Shown: positions 17,375-26,651, counted from the first letter of the stretch. The stretch: DNA of 64,000 nucleotides from Gluconacetobacter diazotrophicus PA1 5 (GCF_000067045.1 NC_010125.1:3636001-3700000), one strand, 5' to 3'. A program made the numbers and translations. Notes: generated by a model from the letters alone, not told the origin.

Positions 17375-17746
17375 TCAGCCAGGATCGGGCGGCGGCAGGC
17401 CGGGAACCCCATGCGTCCGCAGCAGCCGGCGAGGGTTGGCCCGGTCCGGGTCCAGGCCGATCCGGGCCGCCAGGACGCCACGATCGGCATCGGCGGGGAT
17501 CGCCAGGCTTTTGATGCCGGGCTGGATGACCGGGGCGTTGCGGCCCCGGGCGGCATTGAGCCAGGTCAGAAGCCGCCACAGCCACGCCAGACGCGAGCCC
17601 GCGGCGGGGGTCCAAAACTGAAGGATCACGCCCGCGCCGAAGCAGCACGCGCCCACGAGCAGCGGAATCGCCTGCTGCCAGCGTTCGGGCAGCATCGGTG
17701 CGACCAGCGACCATACGGTCACCAGGAAGGAAGCCGGATCGGTCAT
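17375..17746 (-). CDS. Small membrane protein, lysis cluster
   Basis: 123 aa from the ATG at 17746, overlapping the lysozyme-like stop (ATGA). A hydrophobic helix at about residues 28-46 (IPLLVGACCFGAGVILQFW) is preceded by an amphipathic segment. The C-terminal half is polar. It could be a holin or accessory membrane protein, given that it is coupled to the lysozyme-like gene. Confidence 0.58.
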   Translation of the reverse strand: MTDPASFLVTVWSLVAPMLPERWQQAIPLLVGACCFGAGVILQFWTPAAGSRLAWLWRLLTWLNAARGRNAPVIQPGIKSLAIPADADRGVLAARIGLDPDRANPRRLLRTHGVPGLPPPDPG

Positions 17747-18234
17747 GCATCGATCGCCTGCTGAAAGAGTGCGATATGGGCGCGGTCGACCGCGCCGGCG
17801 CCCAGCGCGGTGTTGTAGCCACGCTTCCAGGCCGCGCATTGTGCGACGGGATCGTCGCGCGGCGGCAGCGGGACAGGGCTGCGGAAGAACACGACCGCCG
17901 CCACGCCGGCCGCATAGGCATCGCATTCGACCATCGCCTCGGCGGCGCCGATCGGTCGGCCGCCGAACCGCGCCGGCAGGTAGCCGAGCAGGACCCTCCC
18001 AATATCCGGGTGGGCCGGCAGAGACCGGAGCCAGACATCGTCGTGGGTGGCGGGTTCGGCCTGCCAGAACCCGAGGGCCGGACCGCCGGACTGCACCTTG
18101 GTCCGGTATCCGGTCTCGGCATTGCCGATACCGGTCGCCAGCTGCAGGCGCGCGACCGGATCACCGGGCAATGCCAATGCTGTCAGGACAGGCAGGATGA
18201 TGCGAGCCTTGAGGTCGCTGATCAGGCCGGTCAT
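17743..18234 (-). CDS. Lysozyme-like phage protein (putative endolysin)
   Basis: 163 aa from the ATG at 18234. The segment LATGIGNAETGYRTKVQSGG followed by PALGFWQAEPATHDDVW has the E-x(n)-GxWQ pattern of transglycosylase-type lysozymes, with Glu near residue 40 a candidate catalytic acid. The gene lies between two small membrane-protein genes with ATGA overlaps on both sides, the usual setting of an endolysin. Murein hydrolysis is inferred. Confidence 0.6.
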   Translation of the reverse strand: MTGLISDLKARIILPVLTALALPGDPVARLQLATGIGNAETGYRTKVQSGGPALGFWQAEPATHDDVWLRSLPAHPDIGRVLLGYLPARFGGRPIGAAEAMVECDAYAAGVAAVVFFRSPVPLPPRDDPVAQCAAWKRGYNTALGAGAVDRAHIALFQQAIDA

Positions 18235-18500
18235 GATTCCAGCTTCAGGAGCTTGGCCAGGCCAAGGGCGAACCCGGTGCCGAGAGCCGCCCATCCGCCG
18301 CTGACGACGCCGCGCAGGGACTGGCCTTTCTTGACCTCGGCCAGCAGGTCCCGCAGCCCCTGCTTGAGGTCCTGCAGGTCCGCCTTGGTGCTGCTGACCT
18401 CGTTTTTCAGGATGGCGATCTGGCGGTCGATATCGCGCACGTCGTCGCGCAGTGCCTCGTATTCGGGCCGCCGGATGTAATCGGCAGTCTCGTCGGCCAT
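18231..18500 (-). CDS. Coiled-coil membrane protein (holin-like)
   Basis: 89 aa from the ATG at 18500 (MADETADYIRRPEYEALRDD). Residues 15-60 form a heptad-rich coiled coil (DRQIAILKNEVSSTKADLQD), followed by one hydrophobic helix near the C terminus (GWAALGTGFALGLAKLL). This layout is common for phage proteins placed immediately upstream of the endolysin. Confidence 0.6.
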   Translation of the reverse strand: MADETADYIRRPEYEALRDDVRDIDRQIAILKNEVSSTKADLQDLKQGLRDLLAEVKKGQSLRGVVSGGWAALGTGFALGLAKLLKLES

Positions 18501-18557
18501 CCGGCCCTCCAAAAAAAAAGCCGCCCGGAGGCGGCCATGGTGTCTGGTCGGGGGTCA

Positions 18558-20489
18558 TCAATATCCCGAACACTTGACCAACAGGGTATCCCCTGCAAGC
18601 CACGGTGCCTGGGCCCCGGACGTGGTGAAATTGGCCAGCGCCACGGTCGTCGTCGTCGATCCGGTCTGCCGGGTCTGAAACACCGTGGCCGATTGCGTGG
18701 TGATATCCGCCGCGTCGCAGACCCAGCCGTGGTAGGCCGCCGGCAGCGTCAGGACGCCCGACGATCCCGGTGACGTGCCGACCGTGACCGAGAACGCGGC
18801 CGATCCGTTTGTCTGAAGCGTCGGCCCCGTTCCGAACCCGCTGGCGATGACAGGGGCTGTCGAGCTGCTGACCAGGGACGAGGCGGCATAGAGCGACGGG
18901 TCCAGGATGCTGAGCGCGCCGGCCCCGCGGTAAAACGTGCCGGCCGTGCCGGGCGTCAGGCTGACACCGTTCAGCTTCACGGCCGGGTTGTTGCCGTATG
19001 ATCCCAAAGACAAGGTGTAGATATAGGAGGGCGATCCCGCCGACGTGACCGACAGGGCGTGGAATTCGGCCAGTGTGTGGAGGATATCGGGGGCAGTGAC
19101 GTCACTGGTGTTGCTGGCGTCGATCTGGACCGCCGCGACCTGCGGGGCCGGTGTCTCGCCTGCGGCGATTGTCTGGCCTGCCAGGTAATTCGGCGTATCG
19201 CACTGCACGTTGTTGTAAACGGTGTGGCCCGATTTTTGCCAGATGCACTGCATGCCGGATCGCGAGACATGGAAATTGGTGATCGTCAGCCCGTTGGAGT
19301 GCAGATCGGTGACCAGGCCCTGCATCTGCGGCTGGATGGCGGTGCAGTTCGTGCAGGACGAGCCTGCCAGCAGCGGTCCTGTCGATCCGTCGAACGCCTC
19401 ATTACTGCCGGACAGATAGAATGCCACGCCCCCGGGGGTATATCCCCAGCCGCCCGTGAACAGCGTCGGCGAGCGCTGGGCATACCACGACGTCAGATTG
19501 ACGAATTGCGCGTTGGCCCCGCCGGAGGTGTCGATCCAGAACCCGCCATACGACATGTAGTCCACGCTGTCGGAGACGATCGCCCCGGTGGCCGTCAGCA
19601 CGTCGACCCCGGGTCCCTGGCGGAAAATCGGGGTGTAGCTGTGCGATCCGATGCCGCAATACGACGTGTAGGCGTGCGTCACCACGGGGCTTTTCGGCGC
19701 GGGCGACGCGGTTTGCTGGCCGGTCTGGAAATCGAACCGGCCCAGCCCGATGCAGGTGTCCCAGCCGCGCGTCACCGCACCCTCGAAGCGGGCGTAATCC
19801 GCCATGACCAGCACCGCGATTCCCAGGCCGTCATTGGTGTGCGTGCCGTTCGTGGTGTTGTTCCAGGCGAGGGGAACAAAGGGCCCGGTCCCAAGAAACT
19901 GCGCGCCGTTGTGGTCGATGGTGCAGCCGAGAAATTCAGCGCCGACGGCGCCGGCCTCGATGACCAGGGCCGGTGACGGCGCATAGCCCGCCCGCGCGAC
20001 GGTCAGCGTCGTCTGCGGGCCGTCGCAATAGACGCGCTGGCCCGGCGTCGTCATGTCGATCCAGCCGGCCGTGATCGTATATCTGCCCTGCGGGATATAC
20101 ACATTCCGCCCGGTCGCGATCGCCTGATTGATCGCGCCGACCGCGTCGGTCGCGCCGGTATTGTCCGCGCCATAATCCAGCACGTTGACCACATCGCCGA
20201 GATGCGCGGCCAGCGTGCGGGACTGGGTGCTGGCGACAATGCCGTTAACCGTCTGTGCCCCGTCCAGCATCCCGCCGGTCACCGACGGCGTCGTCAGCTT
20301 CTGGCCGGTGGACGACCCGCCCGCGACATCGACCTTGGCTTGCTGCATGGCCGTCAGCTGGGCGGCGGTCAGGATCTGGCCGGGCGAAAATTGCGGCACG
20401 GTCGATTGGGCAGGCGCGCGCACCGGCAGCAGGGCGGCCACGCAGAGGAGGATGGGCAGGACACGCATCAGGACGATATTCTTTCTCAT
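18558..20489 (-). CDS. Secreted pectate-lyase-like beta-helix protein (tailspike candidate)
   Basis: 643 aa from the ATG at 20489, which overlaps the fibre gene stop as ATGA. Unusually for a tail protein it starts with a Sec signal peptide (VLPILLCVAALLPVRAPAQ, cleavage after APA). A linker with a tail-protein-like PGQILTAAQLTAMQQAKVDV segment leads to the pectate-lyase-3 entry motif VVNVLDYGADNTGATDAVGA and VYIPQGRYTI at about residues 115-155, typical of right-handed beta-helices in tailspikes and polysaccharide lyases. Repeated Asn/Gly-rich strands fill the rest. Polysaccharide binding or cleavage is likely; export is inferred from the signal. Confidence 0.72.
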   Translation of the reverse strand: MRKNIVLMRVLPILLCVAALLPVRAPAQSTVPQFSPGQILTAAQLTAMQQAKVDVAGGSSTGQKLTTPSVTGGMLDGAQTVNGIVASTQSRTLAAHLGDVVNVLDYGADNTGATDAVGAINQAIATGRNVYIPQGRYTITAGWIDMTTPGQRVYCDGPQTTLTVARAGYAPSPALVIEAGAVGAEFLGCTIDHNGAQFLGTGPFVPLAWNNTTNGTHTNDGLGIAVLVMADYARFEGAVTRGWDTCIGLGRFDFQTGQQTASPAPKSPVVTHAYTSYCGIGSHSYTPIFRQGPGVDVLTATGAIVSDSVDYMSYGGFWIDTSGGANAQFVNLTSWYAQRSPTLFTGGWGYTPGGVAFYLSGSNEAFDGSTGPLLAGSSCTNCTAIQPQMQGLVTDLHSNGLTITNFHVSRSGMQCIWQKSGHTVYNNVQCDTPNYLAGQTIAAGETPAPQVAAVQIDASNTSDVTAPDILHTLAEFHALSVTSAGSPSYIYTLSLGSYGNNPAVKLNGVSLTPGTAGTFYRGAGALSILDPSLYAASSLVSSSTAPVIASGFGTGPTLQTNGSAAFSVTVGTSPGSSGVLTLPAAYHGWVCDAADITTQSATVFQTRQTGSTTTTVALANFTTSGAQAPWLAGDTLLVKCSGY

Positions 20490-21502
20490 GGCAGGAACCG
20501 ATACATGATGGCGCCGCCGGCACCGGCGCCCCCCGAATATACGGTGCCCGAACCGGACACGTCGTACGCACCCCCACCGCCGGCCCCCCAGGCCACGCCG
20601 GCAATGCCGCCGCCTGCCCCCGCACGGCCACCGCCGCCCCAATGAGAGGCCGCGCCGTTCCCGGCGAAGACGTAATTCTGTCCCTGCCCGTCACCGCCGC
20701 TGCCCCCCTTGATCTGGGTGATCTGCAGGACACCGGCCGATGCCTCCGAGGCGTAATCTCCGCCGGATGCCCCAGCCGATCCATTGGCGGAATACCAGCT
20801 TGCCCCGCCACCCCCGTTCGCCGTGGCAAGGGTAGTGCCGCTCACCACGACGGCGCTGGCCCCTCCTGCCGCAGCGGCCGCCGTGCCGATGCCTCCGGCC
20901 CCTCCGGCGCCAACGGACAGCGCGACCGACGCCCCGCTCGCGACCGATAGCATCGCGTACACGGTTGCCGCAGATCCACCCCCGGCGCCGGATATCGCGC
21001 CACTGGTCGACGTGCCCTGGCAGCCTGCACCGCCGCCGCCGCCGCCGGTCATCCAGAGTTCCAGGCGGGTCGCCCAGGCGGGCGCCGCCACCGTTGCGCT
21101 GGCGGTCGCCGTGTTCCAGGGGCCGGACGCGTCCTGGATCGACGCCGCCAGAGCCGTCTCCGCCTGTTCCGCTCGCGTGACCTCGCTTTGCAGGTCCGTC
21201 GCCGCCGCCTTGCCCGATTGCAGGTTGCTCTCGACCGTGGTGGCGCGCTGCGTCTCCTTTGCGACAAACGCCTGGATCGCAGCTGATAGCTGCCCCCAGT
21301 TTGTGGCGTCCAGATCCATGCCGGCGTCCAGGATCGGCTGCATCACCTCCGCCATCATCATGTTGTAATGGCAGGCCAGGTCGCCCGTTGCCGGGATGCC
21401 GAGCGCGGGATTCCCATCGGTGGCCCAGCCGGGCGTGCCGGTCGTGGGCATGATGTCCCGATTGGCCTTCGCCACCGTGTTCGGTGCGATGATCAGTTGC
21501 AT
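20486..21502 (-). CDS. Phage tail fibre protein, Gly-rich C-terminal domain
   Basis: 338 aa from the ATG at 21502. N-terminal part (about residues 1-130) contains the attachment-like region and a coiled coil (VESNLQSGKAAATDLQSEVT). The C-terminal 200 residues are extremely Gly/Ala-rich (MTGGGGGGAGCQG, GGAGGIGTAAAAAGGASA), like glycine-rich receptor-binding tips and the phage fibre domains that form polyglycine helices. It follows the gp48-like gene, the usual place of the fibre in Mu-like phages. Confidence 0.75.
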   Translation of the reverse strand: MQLIIAPNTVAKANRDIMPTTGTPGWATDGNPALGIPATGDLACHYNMMMAEVMQPILDAGMDLDATNWGQLSAAIQAFVAKETQRATTVESNLQSGKAAATDLQSEVTRAEQAETALAASIQDASGPWNTATASATVAAPAWATRLELWMTGGGGGGAGCQGTSTSGAISGAGGGSAATVYAMLSVASGASVALSVGAGGAGGIGTAAAAAGGASAVVVSGTTLATANGGGGASWYSANGSAGASGGDYASEASAGVLQITQIKGGSGGDGQGQNYVFAGNGAASHWGGGGRAGAGGGIAGVAWGAGGGGAYDVSGSGTVYSGGAGAGGAIMYRFLP

Positions 21503-21512
21503 GCGAGTCCTA

Positions 21513-22160
21513 TCATTCCAGCGTGTTGAAGTCGATTTCGAAAGTTCCCAGAACCGCCGGATTACCCTGGCCGCCATAATCCCACAGGAGGACGGTGTGC
21601 GCGGGCGCGCGGGTGCGGATTTCGCATTGCAGGACGGTGTTACCCCATGTCGCGTAGGGCTCGCCGAAGGCGTTTCCGAACTGCCGTTGCTGGATGGTGA
21701 ATTGTGGAGCGCTGATCTTCCAGGCGTAGGCCCAGGCGTCACCGCCGAATGTGCCGCCGAACGTCTTTCCGAACCGGCTGGGGACGTACTGCGTAATGGT
21801 GATGTCGTAGCCAAGCGATTTCGCCAGCGCCGTGTAATAGGCAATCGACGATCCGCCGTTATCGGTCAGGCGCGCGACGACCTGCGCCTGGCGCTGTTCG
21901 ATTGTCGGGCTGGTCCCGGCGCACGGGTCCGGCAGGCCGAGCGTGGATTCCCATTCCGGCAGCAGCTCGACCGCCGTGGACGGAAAGGCGTCGGCCAGCA
22001 GGTTGCTCGCCCGGTCGCCATTGCGCTGGAATGTCGGGGCCCAGACGGCGGCGATCAAGTAAGGCAGACTACCCGGCTCGCGGGACCAGATCGGTCCGGT
22101 GGGCAGCAGGCGGAGGAGCGCGGATCGGAAATCCGACAGCGAAAAGGAGGGTGCGGCCAT
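21513..22160 (-). CDS. Mu gp48-like tail protein (YmfQ/DUF2313 family)
   Basis: 215-aa baseplate wedge component. Begins MAAPSFSLSDFRSALLRLLP with PTGPIWSREPG, then a helical segment and the family's ELLPEWESTLGLPDPCAG and TIEQRQAQVVARLTDNGGSS, followed by DITITQYVP; all typical of YmfQ. It lies directly after baseplate J (gp47 equivalent), matching the Mu order 47-48-49. Confidence 0.85.
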   Translation of the reverse strand: MAAPSFSLSDFRSALLRLLPTGPIWSREPGSLPYLIAAVWAPTFQRNGDRASNLLADAFPSTAVELLPEWESTLGLPDPCAGTSPTIEQRQAQVVARLTDNGGSSIAYYTALAKSLGYDITITQYVPSRFGKTFGGTFGGDAWAYAWKISAPQFTIQQRQFGNAFGEPYATWGNTVLQCEIRTRAPAHTVLLWDYGGQGNPAVLGTFEIDFNTLE

Positions 22161-22163
22161 GGC

Positions 22164-23621
22164 TCACGACGCGAAGCTGATGGGGCCCAGCGTGGGCATG
22201 GCGCCGTTCGTGGCCCCGACGACGGGGCCCGACGGCGAGGCGACAGTGAAGGTGGGCAGGCCAAGCGCGCCGATCGCCTCCTCCCACATATTCGGGTGGA
22301 TGGTTCCGTTCAGTACCGCCGCCCCGGGCGCCTGCCATGTTCCCGCCGGCGAGGACAGGCGGGTGAACATGTCCTGCAGGGCCTCGGTGATGGCTGCCTG
22401 GTTGGCCGCCGTGTTCGCGGTGCCCAGGTCCGTGACGGTGAAGGGCGTCGGCTGGGCGACCGGCGCGCAGACGATCACCAGGGCGGTCACGGTCTGCTCG
22501 GTGACGATCGCGTTGGCGACCGTCACCTGGTCGCCCGTGGCGGCCGCGTAGCGCGGGTCGGACGGCGCAGCCCCGTTCGTGCCCTGTGGGAAGCCGCCAT
22601 ATTCAGCCTCGGCCTCGTCCAGCATGATGTAGATGTTTGGTCCCGGGATTTGGTGGTGCGGATTATGTATGAACCGTGATGGTTCTTTTTCCCACTGCTG
22701 ACAAATGAATTCATATGGAGTGAGGCCGCGCAGGGTCTTGAGCCTGCGGGCGAAATTGTAGGCGGTAACGAAGTCGGCGAGGTGTTGACGCAACTGGTCA
22801 TGTGTTTCGTAGTAGAAGCGCTTGACGGTGGCGTCCTTGATCGTGCGGTTCATCCTCTCGACCTGGCCATTCGTCCAGGGATGTCGCGGCTTTGTCAGTC
22901 GATGCTCGATATCGAGATCAGCACAGGCCAGTTCAAAAGAGTGGCACCGGAACAGGACACCATCCGCCCGCATGGCCTTGATGTCTTCGGGTGTCCATCC
23001 ATTGCCGGCCGGATCGGTAAAATGCGTGCCGTTATCGGTCAGCACGGTATGGATGCGGTAGGGAACCGCAGCGGCCAGAGCACGCAGGAAGTCACCGGCA
23101 ACGCGACGTGTCGCTTTCTCGTGCAATTGGACAAAAGCGAATTTCGAGGTCCGGTCGATCGCCACCAGAAGATAAAGGCGCCCCATTTCAGTGCGGACTT
23201 CAGCAATGTCGATGTGAAAATAGCCGATCGGATAACTCTTGAACTTCGACCGTTTCGGTTTGTCGCCTTCGGTCTCGGGCAGGCGGCTGATCCCATGGCG
23301 CTGAAAACAACGGTGCAGGGAAGATCGCGTCAGATGCGGGATCGTCGCCTGAAGCGCATAAAGGCAATCATCAAGAGGCAGCAGGGTATGGCGACGGAAG
23401 GCCACAACGATCGCTTCTTCTTCGGTCGACAGGATGGTTGAGGATGCGACCTTCGGACCGGTGCGTCGATCCGACGTATCGGTCCGCCCCTTCCATTTGG
23501 CGACCGTCTTCGGGTTGATCCCGTAGCGTTTCGCCAGAACCCTCAGGCTCTCTTGACTATGTTGTATCGCTCGACGGACTGCCGCTGTCGTCGTGGCGCT
23601 TCCGTGGTGAACCTGGCCCAT
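22164..23621 (-). CDS. IS481-like transposase, frame fused to baseplate J C-terminus
   Basis: The transposase starts at the ATG at 23621 (MGQVHHGSATTTAAVRRAIQ). It has an N-terminal helix-turn-helix (LRVLAKRYGINPKTVAKWKG) and a DDE integrase core with IGYFHIDIAEVRTE (Asp), VLTDNGTHFTD (Asp) and PWTNGQVERMNRTIKDAT (Glu). About 329 residues lie inside the element. The frame has no stop before the end of the IS, so it continues through the target duplication into the last roughly 157 codons of baseplate J, giving a 485-aa chimera. Whether the tail affects transposition is unknown. Confidence 0.8.
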   Translation of the reverse strand: MGQVHHGSATTTAAVRRAIQHSQESLRVLAKRYGINPKTVAKWKGRTDTSDRRTGPKVASSTILSTEEEAIVVAFRRHTLLPLDDCLYALQATIPHLTRSSLHRCFQRHGISRLPETEGDKPKRSKFKSYPIGYFHIDIAEVRTEMGRLYLLVAIDRTSKFAFVQLHEKATRRVAGDFLRALAAAVPYRIHTVLTDNGTHFTDPAGNGWTPEDIKAMRADGVLFRCHSFELACADLDIEHRLTKPRHPWTNGQVERMNRTIKDATVKRFYYETHDQLRQHLADFVTAYNFARRLKTLRGLTPYEFICQQWEKEPSRFIHNPHHQIPGPNIYIMLDEAEAEYGGFPQGTNGAAPSDPRYAAATGDQVTVANAIVTEQTVTALVIVCAPVAQPTPFTVTDLGTANTAANQAAITEALQDMFTRLSSPAGTWQAPGAAVLNGTIHPNMWEEAIGALGLPTFTVASPSGPVVGATNGAMPTLGPISFAS

Positions 23622-23677
23622 AGCGCATCCTTCCACTCATGTGAAAATAATGCACCACCAAATCCCGGGACCAAACA
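22634..23677 (-). mobile_element. IS481-family-like insertion sequence, 1044 bp
   Basis: Ends are perfect 26-bp inverted repeats beginning TGTTTGGTCCCGGG (22634-22659 and 23652-23677), flanked by a 6-bp direct repeat TGTAGA (22628-22633 and 23678-23683). One leftward transposase frame fills it. Intact repeats and a full-length transposase suggest a recent, possibly still mobile, insertion. Confidence 0.88.
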
Positions 23678-24365
23678 TGTAGAGCACCACCGTGCCCGCC
23701 CCGAAGCCATTGGGCGTGACCCACGCCCGCGTGACGCCGGGCACATCTGTTGCCCAGCCGATATAATCCGCCACCTTGCCGTTCGTGCCGCCCGCCTGGT
23801 AGGCCGCAATCATGCGGCTGCGGAACGAGGTCTGGTCCTCGATGTCGGCGCCGCCGGTCCACGAGGTCGTGACGACACCGGATGTCTGGATCCCGGGCAC
23901 CGGGCTGCTGAGGGTCGCGATCGTGCCGGCCGGCAGGTTTCCCGCCGCGCCGGTTGTGGTCATGGTGGCGTTGGCCACCGTCGTGCCATTGGCCGTGACG
24001 CTGTCGGCCGTCGTGGTGGCGACATAGCCGCCGGTCAGGGTGATCGACGTACCGGCCGGGATAATCGACGTGCCGCTCGCCGTGAACGACACCGGGCCCG
24101 ACGCGGCCGTCGCGGGCTTGAGGAAGACGTTCTTGAGCGCCGCCCATCCGGCGAGGAATTCATCCTCGGCCGTCCAGGGCACGGACTGGAGCGACACCCA
24201 GTCGATATAGCCGTAGTGCAGCCATGCCAGGCCGGCCAGCACCATGCACAGCACATAGAGAACCGAGAAGCGCAGCAGGGCCACGACGCCGGGAATGCCG
24301 CCATTGACGACATCCTGCACCGCCTGCTGCCGCAGTTGGGTCAAGGTAGGACGTGCATAAGGCAT

Positions 24366-24866
24366 TTACGACAGTTCCTGCCACGACCAGGAAAAACGGA
24401 ATGTGATCGGTGTCGAGGACGTGGCCTCGGTCACCGTCACGCTGAATGCGATGGCCTGCCGGTTCGCCGGGTCCCACCACGCATCGACGACCACGGACGA
24501 CGCGACGCCGTCGTCGACCATCCATTGCAGGGCCTCGGCCAGGACGGCCTTGACCTCTGCCGGGATCGCCGTCGCGCCGGCCTTCACGGCCCGTGCCAGT
24601 TCCCACAGGCGCGAGCCGATCGGCACGTCGGCGAAGGCATCACCCCACCAGCCGCGCCGATCGTCCTGCGCGCTGCCGGTCGGCCCGGATGGAGCGGTGA
24701 TACCGACCGCGACATCGGTCGTGTCGGGCTGGGCCGGCGCGACGCGGTCGGTGAAGATCGAGATCATCACCGCCGATGTCAGGTCGTCGCCCAGCGCCAG
24801 GTCGCCGCCCACGATCGACCAGTCTCCGGTTCCCGTGGTCGGGTCCCATGATATTGCGATGTCCAT
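24366..24866 (-). CDS. Mu gp46-like baseplate protein
   Basis: 166 aa of the phage GP46 family: MDIAISWDPTTGTGDWSIVG with GGDLALGDDLTSAVMISIFT and TDRVAP, then a conserved GWWGDAFADVPIGSRLWELA. The end is a beta-rich domain. It sits between gp45-like spike and gp47-like wedge genes in Mu order. Confidence 0.87.
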   Translation of the reverse strand: MDIAISWDPTTGTGDWSIVGGDLALGDDLTSAVMISIFTDRVAPAQPDTTDVAVGITAPSGPTGSAQDDRRGWWGDAFADVPIGSRLWELARAVKAGATAIPAEVKAVLAEALQWMVDDGVASSVVVDAWWDPANRQAIAFSVTVTEATSSTPITFRFSWSWQELS

Positions 24867-24877
24867 GCGTCTACCCG

Positions 24878-25390
24878 TCAGGTGGCGACAGGGCCGCCGG
24901 TCTGGTCATTGCCCTGTTGCACGCCGCTATGTTTGTGATCCGTCAGATGGATGCCGTTGGCGATGACATCGGCCGCCGTGATCGTACCGGAGAAGGTCCA
25001 GTCGCCGCTGATCGTGCCCTTGCCGCCGGCCGGGTCGATCTGGATCGATCCGTCCGCCTTCATCCAGATCCGCGACCCGGTCCCGGGGTGGTAGAGAGCC
25101 ACGTCGCCGCCCTGGAGATAATCCGGCCGGTTGCGCTGGTCCCCACTGGCGACGGCGACGCCGCGCGTCCGGTCGCCCCCCTGGAAGATCACGACGATAT
25201 CCGATCCCGGCACCGGACGGCTGGCCAGCCCGTAGTCCTGCATCAGCGGGACGTCCGACCGGATTTCGCCACCCGGCAGCACCACCTGCAGGCGCGAGAC
25301 GGTCAGGCTTTCGTCGGTATCGGCCAGCTGGCGCGCGATGCCCAGCGCCATCAGGATACGCTGGCCCAGGCGCCGCAGAGGCGCGGTCAC
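24878..25390 (-). CDS. Mu gp45-like baseplate spike protein
   Basis: 170 aa with GTG at 25390, overlapping the gp44-like stop (GTGA). Family segments: QVVLPGGEIRSDVPLMQDYG, GSDIVVIFQGGDRTRGVAVA, GDVALYHPGTGSRIWMKADG. The C terminus has HLTDHKHSGVQQG, the HxH-type tip motif of membrane-piercing spikes that binds an iron ion at the apex. The upstream continuation of the frame is antisense-like and is excluded. Confidence 0.85.
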   Translation of the reverse strand: MTAPLRRLGQRILMALGIARQLADTDESLTVSRLQVVLPGGEIRSDVPLMQDYGLASRPVPGSDIVVIFQGGDRTRGVAVASGDQRNRPDYLQGGDVALYHPGTGSRIWMKADGSIQIDPAGGKGTISGDWTFSGTITAADVIANGIHLTDHKHSGVQQGNDQTGGPVAT

Positions 25391-26589
25391 CTGCCCCCCG
25401 GCAACGGCGCCGCGTCGTTGCTGGTGATGGCGCGGTTCGCCTCGTTCTGCATGAGCGGCAGCAGGATGGGCTCGGGCGTCATGGCCTGGGGCGGCATCAG
25501 GGTCACATCGCAATGCGTGCCGCCTTCATCGCGGCGGAAGACCAGTTCCACGATCAGCCATTCGATCCCGTCACGCTTGAGGGCCTTTAGACTGACCTGT
25601 GCGACCGTGTTCGGCGACCACAGGGCCCCGCTACTGTCGCGCCAGCTGTCGCAGGTCAGTTCGATGACCTGTGACCGCCCGTAGCGGCGGTTAGATTCCC
25701 ACTGCACGCGACGCTTGGCGTAATCGTAATTCGCGTCGTCGCCGCCTTCGACTGGCAGCAGCATCTTGCGCCAGGGGCGGGTATTGGTGACGCCCTGATC
25801 GTAAGCAATGGCATTGACCGGCTTGGTCTTGGCCACAAATTCGCTGACATAATCACTGCTGGTCGGCGGCTGCGTCAGGAATATCGTGCCCTGAATGATC
25901 GCCTGGATCGACGCGAAGCGCCCCGCCTGGCTGGCGCGCACCCGCGCGGCCTCGACATTCCGGCCCTGGGCGAATGCGCCCTGGATGACTGTCGTGCCGA
26001 CGGGCGCCAGCGTGATATTCCCGTCCGGGCGGTCATAGAACAGGCAGTTGGCCAGACGGCACACCCGCTCGATCGCCTCGTGTGCCGTTTCCGACAGGAT
26101 GATCGAGAAGATCTGGATATCGACGTTGCCTGCGCCATTCACCGGATAGACCGAGATGCCGGCGGTCGCCGCCAGCTTCCGGATGATGGCCAGCGCGTTC
26201 ATGCTGTTGAGCTGATACGTCGCGATCTCGGCCGCGGATTCCACCAGGTCGATCGATTTCGACGCCACGGCGACGTGGACAGAATGGCTGTCCAGCGTCA
26301 TCTCGCGGTCCACCGTGATCACATAGCCGGTGATGACCGGGTCGCTGCCGATCAGGATCTGGCACGCATCGCCCTCGTTGATCGTGACCTCGGTCGCGCG
26401 GTCCGGCTGCCACTCGGTCGCGATCAGGTCGGCCGACCAGGGCATGGTCTCCACGCCGCAGCGGATCTGCACCTCGGTCCAGCCGGTGATCTTGACGCCC
26501 CGGACCGCCAGCGCAGCCTCATTCTGGATATTGCCCGTGCCCACAACGACCAGTGTCTCATTGCCGACGGATGACGTGGTTCCTGCCAT
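25387..26589 (-). CDS. Mu gp44-like baseplate hub protein (GPD family)
   Basis: 400 aa from the ATG at 26589 (MAGTTSSVGNETLVVVGTGN). Features include VRGVKITGWTEVQIRCGVET, the ITGYVITVDREMTLDSHSVH block (beta barrel of tail hub proteins) and late GRSQVIELTCDSWRDSSGAL with LWSPNTVAQV. Equivalent to Mu gp44 and P2 gpD, which cap the tail tube and hold the spike. Confidence 0.85.
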   Translation of the reverse strand: MAGTTSSVGNETLVVVGTGNIQNEAALAVRGVKITGWTEVQIRCGVETMPWSADLIATEWQPDRATEVTINEGDACQILIGSDPVITGYVITVDREMTLDSHSVHVAVASKSIDLVESAAEIATYQLNSMNALAIIRKLAATAGISVYPVNGAGNVDIQIFSIILSETAHEAIERVCRLANCLFYDRPDGNITLAPVGTTVIQGAFAQGRNVEAARVRASQAGRFASIQAIIQGTIFLTQPPTSSDYVSEFVAKTKPVNAIAYDQGVTNTRPWRKMLLPVEGGDDANYDYAKRRVQWESNRRYGRSQVIELTCDSWRDSSGALWSPNTVAQVSLKALKRDGIEWLIVELVFRRDEGGTHCDVTLMPPQAMTPEPILLPLMQNEANRAITSNDAAPLPGGR

Positions 26590-26651
26590 GGGATGGCCCT
26601 TCAAAATTCGACCTGCTGGTTCCGCAACGGATCGCCGCGTAATTCATCCGG

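Larger units (their letters stand above)
22164..24365 (-). pseudogene. Baseplate J-like protein (Mu gp47), interrupted by IS481-like element
   Basis: The N-terminal part (24365 down to 23684, MPYARPTLTQLRQQAVQDVV...GAGTVVLY) and the C-terminal part (22633 down to 22164, IMLDEAEAEYGGFPQG...) are one gene: deleting the insertion and one copy of the 6-bp duplication TGTAGA restores a continuous frame ...VVLYIMLDEAEAEY. The intact protein would be about 380 aa, normal for the family. As it stands the N-part runs into the IS and stops after WWCIIFT, so the baseplate is not made. Confidence 0.87.
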
